The notes: generated by a model from the sequence alone, not told the origin. 48,259 bases of DNA from Pseudomonadota bacterium (GCA_021802555.1 JAJZRU010000021.1:1-48259), one strand, 5' to 3'; numbered from the stretch's first letter, positions 25,728 to 36,335 are shown. Numbers and translations: made by a program.

Positions 25728-27170
25728 ATGGATGCACTGTCGAAAAAAGTTCAGGAAGTGTTCGATGAACCCGCTTGCGGCAAGAACCAGGGGAAGTCGG
25801 AGAAGGAGCGCAAGAAGGGCTGCACCAAGCAGTTGCAGCCCGGCGCGGCCGCAGGCGGTTGCGCCTTCGACGGCGCCAAGATCGCGCTGCAGCCCATCAC
25901 CGACGTGGCCCATCTGGTGCACGGGCCGATTGCCTGCGAAGGCAACTCCTGGGACAACCGCGGCGCCAAATCCTCGGGCTCCCGCCTTTACCGCACCGGC
26001 TTTACCACCGACATCAACGAGCTGGATGTGGTGTATGGCGGCGAGAAGCGCTTGTACAAGTCGGTGAAGGAAATCATCGACAAATACGATCCACCTGCCA
26101 TATTCGTGTATCAGACCTGCGTCACGGCGCTGATCGGCGACGACATCGAAGCGGTGTGCAAGGCGGCGAGCCAGAAATTCGGCAAGCCGGTGATACCCGT
26201 CAACGCTCCCGGTTTCGTGGGCAGCAAGAACCTCGGTAACAAGCTGGCCGGGGAGGCGCTGCTCGACCATGTCATCGGCACGCAAGAGCCCGACTACCTC
26301 ACGCCCTACGACATCAATATCATCGGCGAGTACAACCTCGCGGGTGAGCTGTGGCAGGTCAAGCCGCTGCTGGACGAGATGGGCGTGCGCATCCTGTCCT
26401 GCATCTCCGGCGACGCCAAGTATCGCGAGGTGGCCTACAGCCACCGCGCCAAGGCCGCCATGATGGTGTGCTCCAAGGCCATGATCAACATCGCCCGCAA
26501 GATGGAGGAGCGCTATGAGATTCCCTTCTTCGAGGGTTCGTTCTACGGCATCACCGACATGAGCGACTCGCTGCGCCAGATCGCCAAGCTGCTGGTCGAC
26601 AAGGGCGCCCCGGACGAGCTGCTGGCACGCACGGAACGCATCATTGCGCGTGAAGAGGCGCGCTTCTGGCAGCGCATGGAGCCCTTCAAGGATCGCCTCA
26701 AGGGCATCAAGGTGCTGCTCATTACCGGCGGCGTGAAGTCCTGGTCGGTGGTCGCCGCGCTGCAGGAAGTGGGCATGGAAATCGTCGGCACCAGCGTGAA
26801 GAAGTCCACCCTGGAGGACAAGCAGAAGATCAAGGAGCTGATGGGCGAGGACGCCCACATGATCGAGGACATGACGCCGCGCGAAATGTACAAGATGCTG
26901 AAGGACGCCCAGGCCGACATCATGCTCTCGGGCGGGCGTTCGCAGTTCGTCGCGCTCAAGGCCAAGATGCCCTGGCTGGACATCAACCAGGAGCGCCACC
27001 ATGCCTACGCCGGCTACGAAGGCATGGTCAAGCTGGTGGAAGAGATCGACAACTCGCTCCACAACCCGGTGTGGGAGCAGGTGCGCAAGCCGGCGCCTTG
27101 GGATAACCCCTTTCTGGAAGTCATGGCTGCGCCCGGCTCGCTGTCTCCTGCGCTGGAGGCTGCCGCCTGA
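25728..27170 (+). CDS. nifE: NifE, FeMo-co scaffold subunit
   Basis: A 480-residue paralogue of NifD. With NifN it holds the cofactor precursor while Mo and homocitrate are added. It has the conserved [31 protein letters not shown] and [10 protein letters not shown]. Cysteines near the N-terminus (CGKN, KGCTKQL) are family features. GGAG lies before the ATG; another in-frame ATG at 25752 is less likely. It is 10 bases from nifN. Confidence 0.98.
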   Translation: MDALSKKVQEVFDEPACGKNQGKSEKERKKGCTKQLQPGAAAGGCAFDGAKIALQPITDVAHLVHGPIACEGNSWDNRGAKSSGSRLYRTGFTTDINELDVVYGGEKRLYKSVKEIIDKYDPPAIFVYQTCVTALIGDDIEAVCKAASQKFGKPVIPVNAPGFVGSKNLGNKLAGEALLDHVIGTQEPDYLTPYDINIIGEYNLAGELWQVKPLLDEMGVRILSCISGDAKYREVAYSHRAKAAMMVCSKAMINIARKMEERYEIPFFEGSFYGITDMSDSLRQIAKLLVDKGAPDELLARTERIIAREEARFWQRMEPFKDRLKGIKVLLITGGVKSWSVVAALQEVGMEIVGTSVKKSTLEDKQKIKELMGEDAHMIEDMTPREMYKMLKDAQADIMLSGGRSQFVALKAKMPWLDINQERHHAYAGYEGMVKLVEEIDNSLHNPVWEQVRKPAPWDNPFLEVMAAPGSLSPALEAAA

Positions 27171-27180
27171 GGGGCGCGCC

Positions 27181-28548
27181 ATGGCGAAAGTCACCACCAT
27201 CAAGAAGGCCTGCGCGGTCAATCCGCTCAAGATGAGCCAGCCCATCGGCGCGGCGCTGGCCTTCATGGGCGTGGCCAACAGCATGCCCACGCTGCACGGC
27301 TCGCAGGGCTGCACGGCCTTCGGACTGGTGCTGTTCGTGCGCCATTTCAAAGAAGCCATCCCCATGCAGACCACGGCCATGAACGAGGCCACCACCATCA
27401 TGGGCGGCTTCGATAACATCGAACAGGCCATCCTCAACATCCATAAGCGGGCCAATCCTTCTTTCATCGGCATCGCCTCCACCGGGCTCACCGAAACCAA
27501 GGGCGACGACGTGGACGGCTATCTTGCGCTGGTGCGCAAAAAGCACCCGGAGCTGGAAAACCTGGCCATGGTCTACGTCTCTACGCCGGATTATGTGGGG
27601 GCTTTCCAGGACGGCTGGGCCAAGGCGGTGGAAAAGATGATCCGCGAGCTGGCCGAATCCGGGCCGCTGGTACCCAACCAGATCAACGTCCTGGCGGGCA
27701 GCCACCTGACGCCGGGGGACATCGAGGAACTGCGCGAAATCGTCGAGGCTTTCGGCTTCCGCCCCATCATCTTCCCGGACCTCTCCGGGTCGCTCGACGG
27801 CCATGTTCCGGACAATTTCAGCCCCACGACCCTGGGCGGCACGACGGTGGATGACATCCGCCGCCTGGGATTCTCGCAGTTCACCCTGGCCGTAGGCGAG
27901 CACATGCGCGCCGCCGCCCAGGCGCTGCAGGAAAAAACCGGCGTGGGCTTCGAGGTGCTGGACAGCGTCACCGGCCTGGCGGCCGGCGACCGTCTGATGA
28001 CGCTGCTGTCGCAGACCTCGGGACGCCCGGTGCCCAACAAGTACCGCCGCCAGCGCAGCCAGCTGGTGGACGCCATGCTGGATGCGCACTTCCATTTCGG
28101 CGGCAAGCGGGTCGCCATCGGTGCCGAGCCGGATCTGCTGTGGGCCATCGGCAGTCTGTTCGCCGGGATGGGCAGCAAACTCAGTGCGGTAATGACGACG
28201 ACCCAGTCGCCGCTGCTGGAGCAACTGCCTGCCGAGGAGGTGTGCATCGGCGATCTGGAAGATCTGGAAGAACGCGCCGCGGACTGCGACCTGCTCATCA
28301 CCCATTCGCACGGCAGGCAGATGGCCGAGCGCCTGGACATTCCCTTCCTGCGCATGGGCATCCCCATGTTCGACCGCCTGGGCGCGGCGCATCAGGTGAG
28401 TGTGGGATACCGGGGCACGCGCGATCTGCTCTTTCAGGTGGCCAACATGTTCATGGCCCAGGCCCATGAGCCCGGACCCATGGATTGGCCTGTACAAAGT
28501 GCCGAGGGAGCGTCATGTGGAAGTTGTACGTCGGCTGCGTCTCATTGA
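27181..28548 (+). CDS. nifN: NifN, FeMo-co scaffold subunit
   Basis: A 455-residue paralogue of NifK, partner of NifE. It starts MAKVTTIKKACAVNPLKMSQP, as usual for the family, with GSQGCTAFGLVLFVRHF and STGLTETKGDD. An upstream ATG in the same frame lies inside nifE and is rejected. The C-terminus ends in a short Cys-containing tail (CGSC), which is of interest but unassigned. Confidence 0.98.
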   Translation: MAKVTTIKKACAVNPLKMSQPIGAALAFMGVANSMPTLHGSQGCTAFGLVLFVRHFKEAIPMQTTAMNEATTIMGGFDNIEQAILNIHKRANPSFIGIASTGLTETKGDDVDGYLALVRKKHPELENLAMVYVSTPDYVGAFQDGWAKAVEKMIRELAESGPLVPNQINVLAGSHLTPGDIEELREIVEAFGFRPIIFPDLSGSLDGHVPDNFSPTTLGGTTVDDIRRLGFSQFTLAVGEHMRAAAQALQEKTGVGFEVLDSVTGLAAGDRLMTLLSQTSGRPVPNKYRRQRSQLVDAMLDAHFHFGGKRVAIGAEPDLLWAIGSLFAGMGSKLSAVMTTTQSPLLEQLPAEEVCIGDLEDLEERAADCDLLITHSHGRQMAERLDIPFLRMGIPMFDRLGAAHQVSVGYRGTRDLLFQVANMFMAQAHEPGPMDWPVQSAEGASCGSCTSAASH

Positions 28549-28585
28549 CGGCGCGTCCGGCGAGGCTCACTTAGCGGGAGGAAGT

Positions 28586-28987
28586 ATGAAGATTGCATTC
28601 GCAACCCAGGATCTAAAACGTGTCGATGCCCACTTCGGCTGGGCCAAGAACATCGCTATCTACGAAGTGTCGCCCGAGGACAGCCGGTTTCTGGAGGCCA
28701 TCCAGTTCGACGGCGATCTCAAGGAGGACGGCAACGAGGACAAGCTGGGCCCCAAGCTCGACGCCATCAAGGACTGCGCCATTCTCTATGTTGCCGCCAT
28801 CGGCGGCTCGGGCGCGGCGCGGGTCGTGGCGCAGAACATTCATCCCATCAAGGTCAACGAGCCCGAGGTCATCGACGACATCCTGGTGAAGCTGCAAGGC
28901 GTCCTCCGGGGCACGCCGCCGCCCTGGCTGCGCAAGGTCATGCAGAAAGGGCAGGAACGCACATTCGATTTTGAAGAAGAGGCATGA
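28586..28987 (+). CDS. nifX: NifX, FeMo-co precursor carrier
   Basis: A 133-residue protein of the NifX/NifB-C-terminal/NafY fold that binds and shuttles NifB-co or VK-cluster. It begins [20 protein letters not shown] and has [21 protein letters not shown] lies before the ATG. A longer upstream frame overlaps nifN and is rejected. Confidence 0.96.
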   Translation: MKIAFATQDLKRVDAHFGWAKNIAIYEVSPEDSRFLEAIQFDGDLKEDGNEDKLGPKLDAIKDCAILYVAAIGGSGAARVVAQNIHPIKVNEPEVIDDILVKLQGVLRGTPPPWLRKVMQKGQERTFDFEEEA

Positions 28988-28988
28988 C

Positions 28989-29465
28989 ATGACACAGAGC
29001 GCCGCCGCGGCCGTGGCCGCGGAAAACCCCATGGACTCGCAGTTCATCCGCGAACTCGTCAAGCAGTGGCGGGCCCAGGACGCGCACGGCGCCTGGGAGG
29101 GCAAATCGGATGAGAAGCTCATCGCCCCCTATATCGTCACCAAGGAGCAGCGCAAGGAGATGCCCATCATCGGCGATCCCGATCCCGAGGTGCTGTGGCG
29201 CGTGGAGCTGTTCTACAACGCCGTGGGCCTGGCCATCGAGCGGCAAACGGGCGTCATGGTGTCGCCCATGATGAAGATGCACCACGAGGGCTTCGGCCGC
29301 ATGGTGCTGCTCGCCGGCCGGCTGGTGGTGGTCAACAAGCAGTTGCGCGACGTGCACCGCTTCGGCTTCGAAAGCTTGGAAAAGCTTGCCCAGGAGGGCG
29401 AGAAGCTGGTCGCCGCAGGGGCGGAGATGATCCGCCAGTTTCCGGAGGTGGCCAAGTATGGTTGA
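28989..29465 (+). CDS. NifX-associated protein, DUF269
   Basis: A 158-residue helical protein of the DUF269 family, usually found just after nifX in diazotrophs. It shows [13 protein letters not shown], the Asp/Tyr-rich [20 protein letters not shown] and a helical tail. The start is one base after the nifX stop. The role in nitrogen fixation is known only by association. Confidence 0.93.
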   Translation: MTQSAAAAVAAENPMDSQFIRELVKQWRAQDAHGAWEGKSDEKLIAPYIVTKEQRKEMPIIGDPDPEVLWRVELFYNAVGLAIERQTGVMVSPMMKMHHEGFGRMVLLAGRLVVVNKQLRDVHRFGFESLEKLAQEGEKLVAAGAEMIRQFPEVAKYG

Positions 29466-29468
29466 GCG

Positions 29469-29500
29469 GCGCGGCAGTGCCTGAAAGGCAGGCACCGCGC
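29469..29500 (+). other. Intercistronic hairpin after the DUF269 gene
   Basis: GTGCCT/AGGCAC with flanking GCGCG/CGCGC pairs and a small bulge. There is no T-run. It is probably an mRNA processing or stability element, like those after nifH. Confidence 0.5.
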
Positions 29501-29536
29501 GGCAGGCGGCGCTGTTGAAGCGCAAAGGAGCAGATC

Positions 29537-29857
29537 ATGAACACAGTGTTTGAACGCGGCCCCGAGGTGGATGTGCCGCATTGGATAGATATCCAGGAAG
29601 ACGAAGAATTCGAGCGGTTTCTGGCGGGCTGCCGGACGCTCCATGCAGGGGAAGCAGACATGGAAGACGTAGAAGCGCTGAAAGCGCAAGTGAAGAAGCT
29701 GAATGCGCGCGCCATGGAAATGAAGATGGCGCTGCACGACCTGTCCGAGGAATTGCCGGCCGGCCTGGATAAAGTGATGGACGTTGCCCGCCAGACGCAG
29801 GAGGCATTCCAGAATCTCGACGCGGCGCGCAAGAAGCTCGCTGCCGCCACGGCCTGA
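29537..29857 (+). CDS. CCE_0567-type small helical nif protein with N-terminal extension
   Basis: A 106-residue protein. Residues 42-106 ([27 protein letters not shown]...) match the short CCE_0567/DUF683 metalloprotein family found in nif clusters, a two-helix hairpin. Residues 1-41, acidic with one Cys (GCRTLH), are extra compared with the usual length of about 65-75. AAAGGAG lies 7 bases before the first ATG, so the extension is probably translated. The internal ATG at 29660 is an alternative start. It precedes fdxB by 10 bases. Function is unknown. Confidence 0.85.
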   Translation: MNTVFERGPEVDVPHWIDIQEDEEFERFLAGCRTLHAGEADMEDVEALKAQVKKLNARAMEMKMALHDLSEELPAGLDKVMDVARQTQEAFQNLDAARKKLAAATA

Positions 29858-29867
29858 GGCATTCATC

Positions 29868-30185
29868 ATGACAGACATCGTAACCGTCACCCTGCCCGAT
29901 GGGCGCAGTTGGACGCCCAAATTCGTCGACAGCATCAACGAGGAAAAATGCATCGGCTGCGGGCGCTGTTTCCGCGTGTGCGGGCGCGACGTGCTGCAGC
30001 TCAAAGGCATCAATGAAGAGGGCGAGTATGTCGAGATCGCCATGGGCGAGGACGAAGATGACGACGACGGCGAATACGAAAAGAAAGTGATGACCATCGT
30101 CAACCAGATGAACTGCGTGGGCTGCGAAGCCTGCGCCAAGATCTGCCCGAAGAAGTGCTATACGCACGAAGCCATGAGTTTGTAG
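29868..30185 (+). CDS. fdxB: Ferredoxin III, nif-specific (4Fe-4S)
   Basis: A 105-residue low-potential ferredoxin. The cluster motifs are [11 protein letters not shown] and [15 protein letters not shown], with an acidic spacer (GEDEDDDD) between them. Together they match the nif-specific ferredoxin III family. It probably gives electrons to FeMo-co synthesis or NifH. An upstream in-frame ATG lies in the previous gene and is rejected. Confidence 0.95.
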   Translation: MTDIVTVTLPDGRSWTPKFVDSINEEKCIGCGRCFRVCGRDVLQLKGINEEGEYVEIAMGEDEDDDDGEYEKKVMTIVNQMNCVGCEACAKICPKKCYTHEAMSL

Positions 30186-30228
30186 GGCAGGAAGCTATCT
30201 CATTCGCGGTACGGGAAAGGAGGGCATC

Positions 30229-31209
30229 GTGGCGGAATTGTTTAGCAAGGAATGGCTCCTCGCGCATGCACGCGATCCGCACGATGGCGTGGTTCGGGTG
30301 TTTGCCTCGGTGATCGACTCTGCGGCGCGCGGCTCGATACAGCCGCCCAACCTGGGGCTGGGGCTCACGCGGGAGAAATTCGTCGAACTGCTGGAGCGCT
30401 ATTTTCCCGGCGCGGCAAACGAGGCCTACGGCGCGGCGCCCGGATCCTGGGGCGCAGGCTGTGCCCCCCTGCAGGCAAGCGAATTCGACGATCTGGTCGC
30501 GCTTTTGCTGGAACATCGTGCCGACGATACGGAAGCCACTGAGTGGCTGGCCTACGCGATTGCGAGCGGCTGCATGGGGGGCGATCATCTATACCAGGAC
30601 ATGGGTTTGCCCGACCGCCAAGCCTTGTCTTCGCTCTTGAAAAAACATTTCCCACGCTTGCACGACAAGAATTCGGGAAACATGAAATGGAAGAAGTTTC
30701 TGTACAAGCAGCTATGCGATCGTGCCGAAGTCAATATGTGCGCCGCGCCCAGTTGCCAGGTGTGCCACGATTACCATAAGTGCTTCGGCCCGGAGGACGA
30801 CAGCGGCCTGGGCGCCCTGGCATCCGCCGCCCGGGCGCCGGCGACGACACGGAGCGAACCCATTCCCGGCTGGCTAATCGATTTGCCGGAAGAATACCTT
30901 GGTGAAACGCAGGCGCCTCAGCGTTATGAAAGCTTCGAACAGCCGGACATGGCGCGCGCTTACAAGATACTGGGTTATGACGCCCACGGCGTATGCTGCT
31001 ATTACCTCCATCGCTACGCGCTCCATCGGGTGCTGCTCGATGACGATGACAATTTCTACGAGGAAGAAAACTATTTCGAGGAAGTGAAGGCATGGCGGCT
31101 TGCCAGCGGTGTCTGGTTAAGCCGCAATGTGAGCGCCGGCAGGGCAGGGGATTGCCTGGGCCGTAGCTTGCGGCCGGATTATGCGATTGTGCCGAGCCGG
31201 CCGCGTTGA
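30229..31209 (+). CDS. nifQ: NifQ with a long C-terminal extension
   Basis: A 326-residue protein. Residues 1-190 are NifQ, which donates molybdenum to FeMo-co. The Fe-S/Mo site is C-x4-C-x2-C-x5-C in MCAAPSCQVCHDYHKCFG (about residues 172-189), preceded by KWKKFLYKQLC. Usual NifQ ends close to this motif. Here about 135 residues follow, with an acidic stretch (LLDDDDNFYEEENYFEE) and CCYYLHRYALHR, which I do not recognise. The start is a GTG after AAAGGAGG. Confidence 0.9.
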   Translation: MAELFSKEWLLAHARDPHDGVVRVFASVIDSAARGSIQPPNLGLGLTREKFVELLERYFPGAANEAYGAAPGSWGAGCAPLQASEFDDLVALLLEHRADDTEATEWLAYAIASGCMGGDHLYQDMGLPDRQALSSLLKKHFPRLHDKNSGNMKWKKFLYKQLCDRAEVNMCAAPSCQVCHDYHKCFGPEDDSGLGALASAARAPATTRSEPIPGWLIDLPEEYLGETQAPQRYESFEQPDMARAYKILGYDAHGVCCYYLHRYALHRVLLDDDDNFYEEENYFEEVKAWRLASGVWLSRNVSAGRAGDCLGRSLRPDYAIVPSRPR

Positions 31210-31259
31210 GCCGGTGAGGGTGAACTGGAACTTCGTCACTCGCTGAGAAGGAGGTGGTC

Positions 31260-31748
31260 ATGCTCTTTTCCCGTACCAGCCAATATGCGGTCCAGGCGCT
31301 GATTTACCTCGCCACCCAGCGCCGGGACAGGTTCATTCTTACGCGCGAAATAGCCGATAACCTGCGCATACCCACGGATTATTTGGGCAAAATCATGGGT
31401 ACCATGAGCCGCGCCAAGTTGCTGCGCTCGTTGCGCGGACGCAAGGGGGGATACGTGCTGGATACCGGCGCGGAAGGGACCGACATGCTGCAGGTGTTGC
31501 TGCTGATGGAAGGCAGAAAGTACACCGAGGACTGCTTCCTGGGATTCAAGGCCTGCGCTGACGAGACTGCATGCCCCATGCATGGCGAATGGAAGCCGAT
31601 CAAGGAAGGCATCGTGGCCTGTTTGCGCGAACAGAGCATCGGGGTTCTGGCGGCTGGCGTGAAGCGGGGGGATTACCGCTTGACCGACCTTCCGTTACAC
31701 GTTGCCGACCTTCCCGCTTGGCCGGGCAGAGGGCGCAGAAAAAAATGA
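31260..31748 (+). CDS. Rrf2-family regulator with Fe-S type Cys triad
   Basis: A 162-residue winged-helix regulator. The N-terminal HTH (TSQYAVQALIYLA, REIADNLRIPTDYLGKIM) is typical of Rrf2. Cysteines in DCFLGFKACADETACPMH look like a [2Fe-2S]/[4Fe-4S] sensor as in NsrR or IscR. AAGGAGG lies 4 bases before the ATG. Its place between nifQ and modE suggests a role in NO, O2 or Fe-S control of nif or mod genes; the target is unknown. Confidence 0.88.
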   Translation: MLFSRTSQYAVQALIYLATQRRDRFILTREIADNLRIPTDYLGKIMGTMSRAKLLRSLRGRKGGYVLDTGAEGTDMLQVLLLMEGRKYTEDCFLGFKACADETACPMHGEWKPIKEGIVACLREQSIGVLAAGVKRGDYRLTDLPLHVADLPAWPGRGRRKK

Positions 31749-31766
31749 GGAACCATTTTTTTGCCT

Positions 31767-31795
31767 ACCGATATAGACTTTTGCTACATAACGAA
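31767..31795 (+). promoter_or_regulatory. ModE-type operator before modE-modABC
   Basis: ACCGATATAGA, a 7-base spacer, then TACATAACGAA. Each half agrees with the E. coli-type ModE box (ATCGNTATATA ... TAYATAACGAT) at about 9 of 11 places. It overlaps the modE ribosome-binding region, so ModE bound to molybdate should repress its own operon. Confidence 0.75.
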
Positions 31796-31812
31796 GGAAG
31801 GCACGCTTGATC

Positions 31813-33404
<1,592 letters not shown>

Positions 33405-33406
33405 TC

Positions 33407-34087
33407 ATGGGACTCAACGCGGCCGATCTCACGGCGGTATGGCTGACGATCAGGCTGGCGGCCATCGTCACCTCGGTGCTGCTGGTCATCGGCACGCCCA
33501 TCGCCTGGTGGCTGGCGCGCACGCGCTCGCCTCTCAAGGGGCCGGTGGGTGCGGTAGTGGCCTTGCCCCTGGTGCTGCCGCCCACCGTGCTGGGTTTTTA
33601 TCTGCTGCTGGCGATGGGCCCGCACGGGCCCATCGGGCAAATGACGCAAGCCATGGGGCTGGGCACGCTGCCGTTCACCTTCTGGGGCCTGGTGGTGGCA
33701 TCCACGTTTTATTCCCTGCCCTTCGTGGTGCAGCCCTTGCAGAACGCCTTCGAGGCGGTCGGCGAGCGGCCGCTGGAGGCGGCTGCCACCTTGGGGGCAG
33801 CGCCGCTGGACGCCTTTTTCAGCGTCGCGTTGCCGCTGGCGCGTCCCGGGTATCTGACCGCCGCGGTGCTCGGCTTTGCCCACACCGTGGGCGAGTTCGG
33901 CGTGGTGTTGATGATAGGCGGCGACATACCCGGGCAGACGCGCGTGGTATCGGTGCTCATCTACGACCACGTCGAGGCTACCGAGTATGCGCAGGCGAAC
34001 TGGCTGGCCGCGAGCATGGTGGTGTTTTCATTCGTGGTGCTGTTGGTCCTGTACGTCTGGGCGCCAAACAGAAAAAGGGGCGGCTGA
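33407..34087 (+). CDS. modB: ModB, molybdate ABC permease
   Basis: A 226-residue inner membrane protein with five or more hydrophobic segments and the EAA loop (EAAATLGAAPLDAFFSVALPLARPG) that docks ModC. HTVGEFGVVLMIGG is typical of ModB. It starts 2 bases after modA and ends 1 base before modC. Confidence 0.96.
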   Translation: MGLNAADLTAVWLTIRLAAIVTSVLLVIGTPIAWWLARTRSPLKGPVGAVVALPLVLPPTVLGFYLLLAMGPHGPIGQMTQAMGLGTLPFTFWGLVVASTFYSLPFVVQPLQNAFEAVGERPLEAAATLGAAPLDAFFSVALPLARPGYLTAAVLGFAHTVGEFGVVLMIGGDIPGQTRVVSVLIYDHVEATEYAQANWLAASMVVFSFVVLLVLYVWAPNRKRGG

Positions 34088-34088
34088 G

Positions 34089-35252
34089 ATGTCCCGGCTC
34101 CCAAAAGCGGCAGCCGGTCCGACGCCGCACACCGAGGCGGCCGAGAGCGGTGCTGTTTCTGCCGCGCCGCGGGGCGGCGGGCTGCGTGCGCGCTTTGCCC
34201 TGAACTACGGGGACTTTGCCCTAGACGCCGACCTGGCCTTGCCCGTGCGCGGCGTGACGGCCTTGTTCGGCCCCTCGGGCTCGGGCAAGTCCACCCTGTT
34301 GCGTTGCGTGGCCGGCCTGGTGCGCGCGCCGGGCGGCTATCTGGAAATCAACGGCGAGGTCTGGCAGGACGAGGCGCAGGGCTTCTTTCTCCCCACGCAT
34401 AAGCGTTCCCTGGGCTATGTGTTTCAGGAGGCGAGCCTGTTTCCTCACCTGTCGGTGGAAGACAATCTTGCCTACGGTCGCAAGCGCGCGGCGGCCGGCG
34501 CACGCCGGGTGGATCGGGAACACATTCTGGAACTGCTGGGCATTGCCCACCTGCTCGGACGCAGGCCCGACCGCCTTTCCGGCGGCGAGCGCCAGCGGAT
34601 AGCCATCGCGCGCGCACTTCTCGCTCGCCCGAAAATTCTCCTGCTCGACGAACCGCTTTCGGCGCTGGATCACGCGCGCAAGCAGGAAATCCTGCCTTAC
34701 CTGGAACGTCTGCACGACGAACTGGAGATTCCCATGCTCTACGTCAGCCACGCCCCGGACGAAGTCGCGCGCCTGGCCGATCATTTGGTCGTGCTGGAGG
34801 CGGGCAGGGTTCTGGCGAGCGGCCCGCTCACGGCCACGCTGGCACGTCTGGATTTGCCCATCCGCCTGGGCGAGGACGCGGGCGTGGTGCTGGAAGGCAG
34901 GATAGCCGAACGCGATGCGGCCTGGCATCTGGCGCGCGTCGATTTCGGCGGCGGCAGCCTGTGGGTGCGCGACGCCGGCCTGCCCATGGGTCACGCGGTG
35001 CGCGTGCGCATCCTGGCGCGCGACGTGAGCCTGGCCCTGGAGGCCCATCCGGGCACCAGCATCCTCAACATCCTGCCGGCGCGCGTCGAGGAATTGGCCG
35101 AGGATGCCCATCCGGCGCTGGCTTTGGCGCGCCTGGATGTGGGAGGAGCGCCGCTCCTGGCACGCCTGACGCGACGCTCCGCCGCGACTCTCGCGCTGGC
35201 CCCGGGCCATGCTGTCTGGGCCCAGATCAAGGCCGTGGCGCTGATAGGGTAG
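34089..35252 (+). CDS. modC: ModC, molybdate ABC ATPase
   Basis: A 387-residue ATPase. Walker A GPSGSGKST (about residues 59-67), signature LSGGERQR, Walker B ILLLDEPLSALD, and a C-terminal TOBE/Mop domain. About 35 residues at the start, rich in Ala and Gly, are extra compared with most ModC proteins. The upstream open frame overlaps modB and is rejected. Confidence 0.96.
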   Translation: MSRLPKAAAGPTPHTEAAESGAVSAAPRGGGLRARFALNYGDFALDADLALPVRGVTALFGPSGSGKSTLLRCVAGLVRAPGGYLEINGEVWQDEAQGFFLPTHKRSLGYVFQEASLFPHLSVEDNLAYGRKRAAAGARRVDREHILELLGIAHLLGRRPDRLSGGERQRIAIARALLARPKILLLDEPLSALDHARKQEILPYLERLHDELEIPMLYVSHAPDEVARLADHLVVLEAGRVLASGPLTATLARLDLPIRLGEDAGVVLEGRIAERDAAWHLARVDFGGGSLWVRDAGLPMGHAVRVRILARDVSLALEAHPGTSILNILPARVEELAEDAHPALALARLDVGGAPLLARLTRRSAATLALAPGHAVWAQIKAVALIG

Positions 35253-35259
35253 GGCCGGC

Positions 35260-35548
35260 ATGGATTCCTCGCGCATCGATTTCGCCACCGCAGCGGATTT
35301 GCCTGCCATGGCGACGCTCCTGGGAGAGCTTTTCTCATTGGAAAGCGATTTCTCTGCGGACCGCGACAAGCAGCTCGCCGGCCTTCGGCTCATCCTCGAA
35401 AACCCGGCCTTGGGGAGGCCTTTTCGTGCTGCGCGTGAATGGGGAGGTCGCCGGGATGGCCAATGCGCTGGTCACGGTGAGCACCGCCGAAGGCGGCTGG
35501 GTCGTGCTGCTGGAGGACGTCATCGTGCGCGTCGATCTGCGCGGCCAA
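35260..35548 (+). pseudogene. GNAT N-acetyltransferase remnant, frameshifted and truncated
   Basis: It begins as a normal GNAT (MDSSRIDFATAADLPAMATLL...) 7 bases after modC. Near 35418 the homology moves to another frame (LFVLRVNGEVAGMANALVTV, then VIVRVDLRGQGRG, the acetyl-CoA motif A). The rest of the GNAT domain is missing. From about 35541 a different gene's tail follows. At least one indel and one deletion have occurred, so no working enzyme is expected. Confidence 0.75.
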
Positions 35549-35810
35549 GGTCGTGGTCGCCTATTCCGCTGCGTTCTGGCGCGAGCATGGCTACTCGGGC
35601 AATGCCTTCGTCACCCACGACAAGGCTGTGCTTACCGAGGTCTGGGATGCCTGTGGCAGGGAGGGCCGCGGCGCGGCGCTGGGCGGCTTCCTCGCGCTGC
35701 CCCTGCCCGACGCGGATGAACTCCCCGCCCTGATACACGATCAGCTCGCCGAGCTGTTCGGCACGCAGACGCAGGACAGCGAAGGGTTATCGCGTCCCTT
35801 GATTTTTTAG
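35541..35810 (+). pseudogene. C-terminal remnant of a flavin amine oxidase
   Basis: The frame AKVVVAYSAAFWREHGYSG, then AVLTEVWDACG and GAALGGFLALP, resembles the monoamine-oxidase family (KVVLVYxxPFWRxxGLSG ... EVFD ... LLGFI). Only about 85 residues remain; the FAD-binding N-terminus is absent. It is joined directly to the broken GNAT gene, so a deletion has fused two genes. Confidence 0.6.
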
Positions 35811-36118
35811 GCGGCGCGTTCCTGCGCCGCCAATTCCAGGCGGATATCCACGTCCCGACTCAACCAGCCGCGGGTGAGCTCGCGCATGGCGGCGTCGTCC
35901 GCTTCTTCCCAGACCACGTAGAGCAAGGCTTCCTCCCGCGTCAGCAGCTCGTTGTTTTCCAGCTTGGCTTTGGCTGCCGCGCAGGCCAGTAGGTCGGCCC
36001 GGTGTTCGGCAAAAACTTCGGCGGCGCGCCGCAGCGCCGCGGCCATCTCCTGCGCGGAGGCGAGCTGGGCGTGGATGCCGACGATGCGCACAGCGTTGAG
36101 TGAATCTTGCACGTGCAT
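35807..36118 (-). CDS. Unrecognised small helical protein, possible NifA/sigma-54 target
   Basis: A 103-residue, almost wholly helical protein rich in Ala, Glu and Arg, with no Cys beyond one and no membrane segment. I do not recognise a family. AAAGGA lies 7 bases before a GTG at codon 3 (36112), which may be the true start. It runs against its neighbours and has upstream a candidate sigma-54 promoter and an exact NifA site, so it may be a nif-regulated gene. Its end overlaps the amine oxidase remnant by 4 bases. Confidence 0.55.
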   Translation of the reverse strand: MHVQDSLNAVRIVGIHAQLASAQEMAAALRRAAEVFAEHRADLLACAAAKAKLENNELLTREEALLYVVWEEADDAAMRELTRGWLSRDVDIRLELAAQERAA

Positions 36119-36162
36119 ATCCTTTCTCGGTCAGTGCGGGAGCCCGCTTCAGAAGAGGGTTA

Positions 36163-36178
36163 AGCAATAAGCGTGCAT
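36163..36178 (-). promoter_or_regulatory. Candidate sigma-54 promoter for the 103-residue gene
   Basis: On the minus strand it reads ATGCAC-GCTTA-TTGCT. The -12 part is perfect and four of six bases of the -24 part match, but the GG is TG. It lies about 45 bases before the start codon, with a NifA site 112 bases further upstream. Confidence 0.4.
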
Positions 36179-36193
36179 GGCACGGCGGCTGCG
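36178..36193 (+). promoter_or_regulatory. Candidate sigma-54 promoter for the Rieske-haemoglobin genes
   Basis: TGGCAC-GGCGG-CTGCG has a perfect -24 and the GC of -12. It overlaps an inverted repeat (GCACGGC/GCCGTGC). It points towards the 55-residue, Rieske and haemoglobin genes. The only NifA-type site lies downstream of it, which is unusual. Confidence 0.3.
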
Positions 36194-36289
36194 CCGTGCT
36201 GGGTGCGACGTGCGCATTCCGCAAAGGCCCGCGCGCGCCTTGGAACGCATTCTGCTTGATTCGGTAGAGGCGTTATTGATTGTGGGGTT

Positions 36290-36305
36290 TGTCGCAAACC
36301 TTACA
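36290..36305. promoter_or_regulatory. NifA-type upstream activator site 3
   Basis: TGT-N10-ACA (TGTCGCAAACCTTACA), an exact match. It lies between divergent genes, about 112 bases upstream of the minus-strand sigma-54 candidate. Confidence 0.5.
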
Positions 36306-36335
36306 GCGTGAGTCATTCCGGAACTTAGCCATGCC

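Noticed and set aside
25623-27500. Open frame of 625 codons on the minus strand
   Set aside because: Antisense shadow of nifE and nifN.
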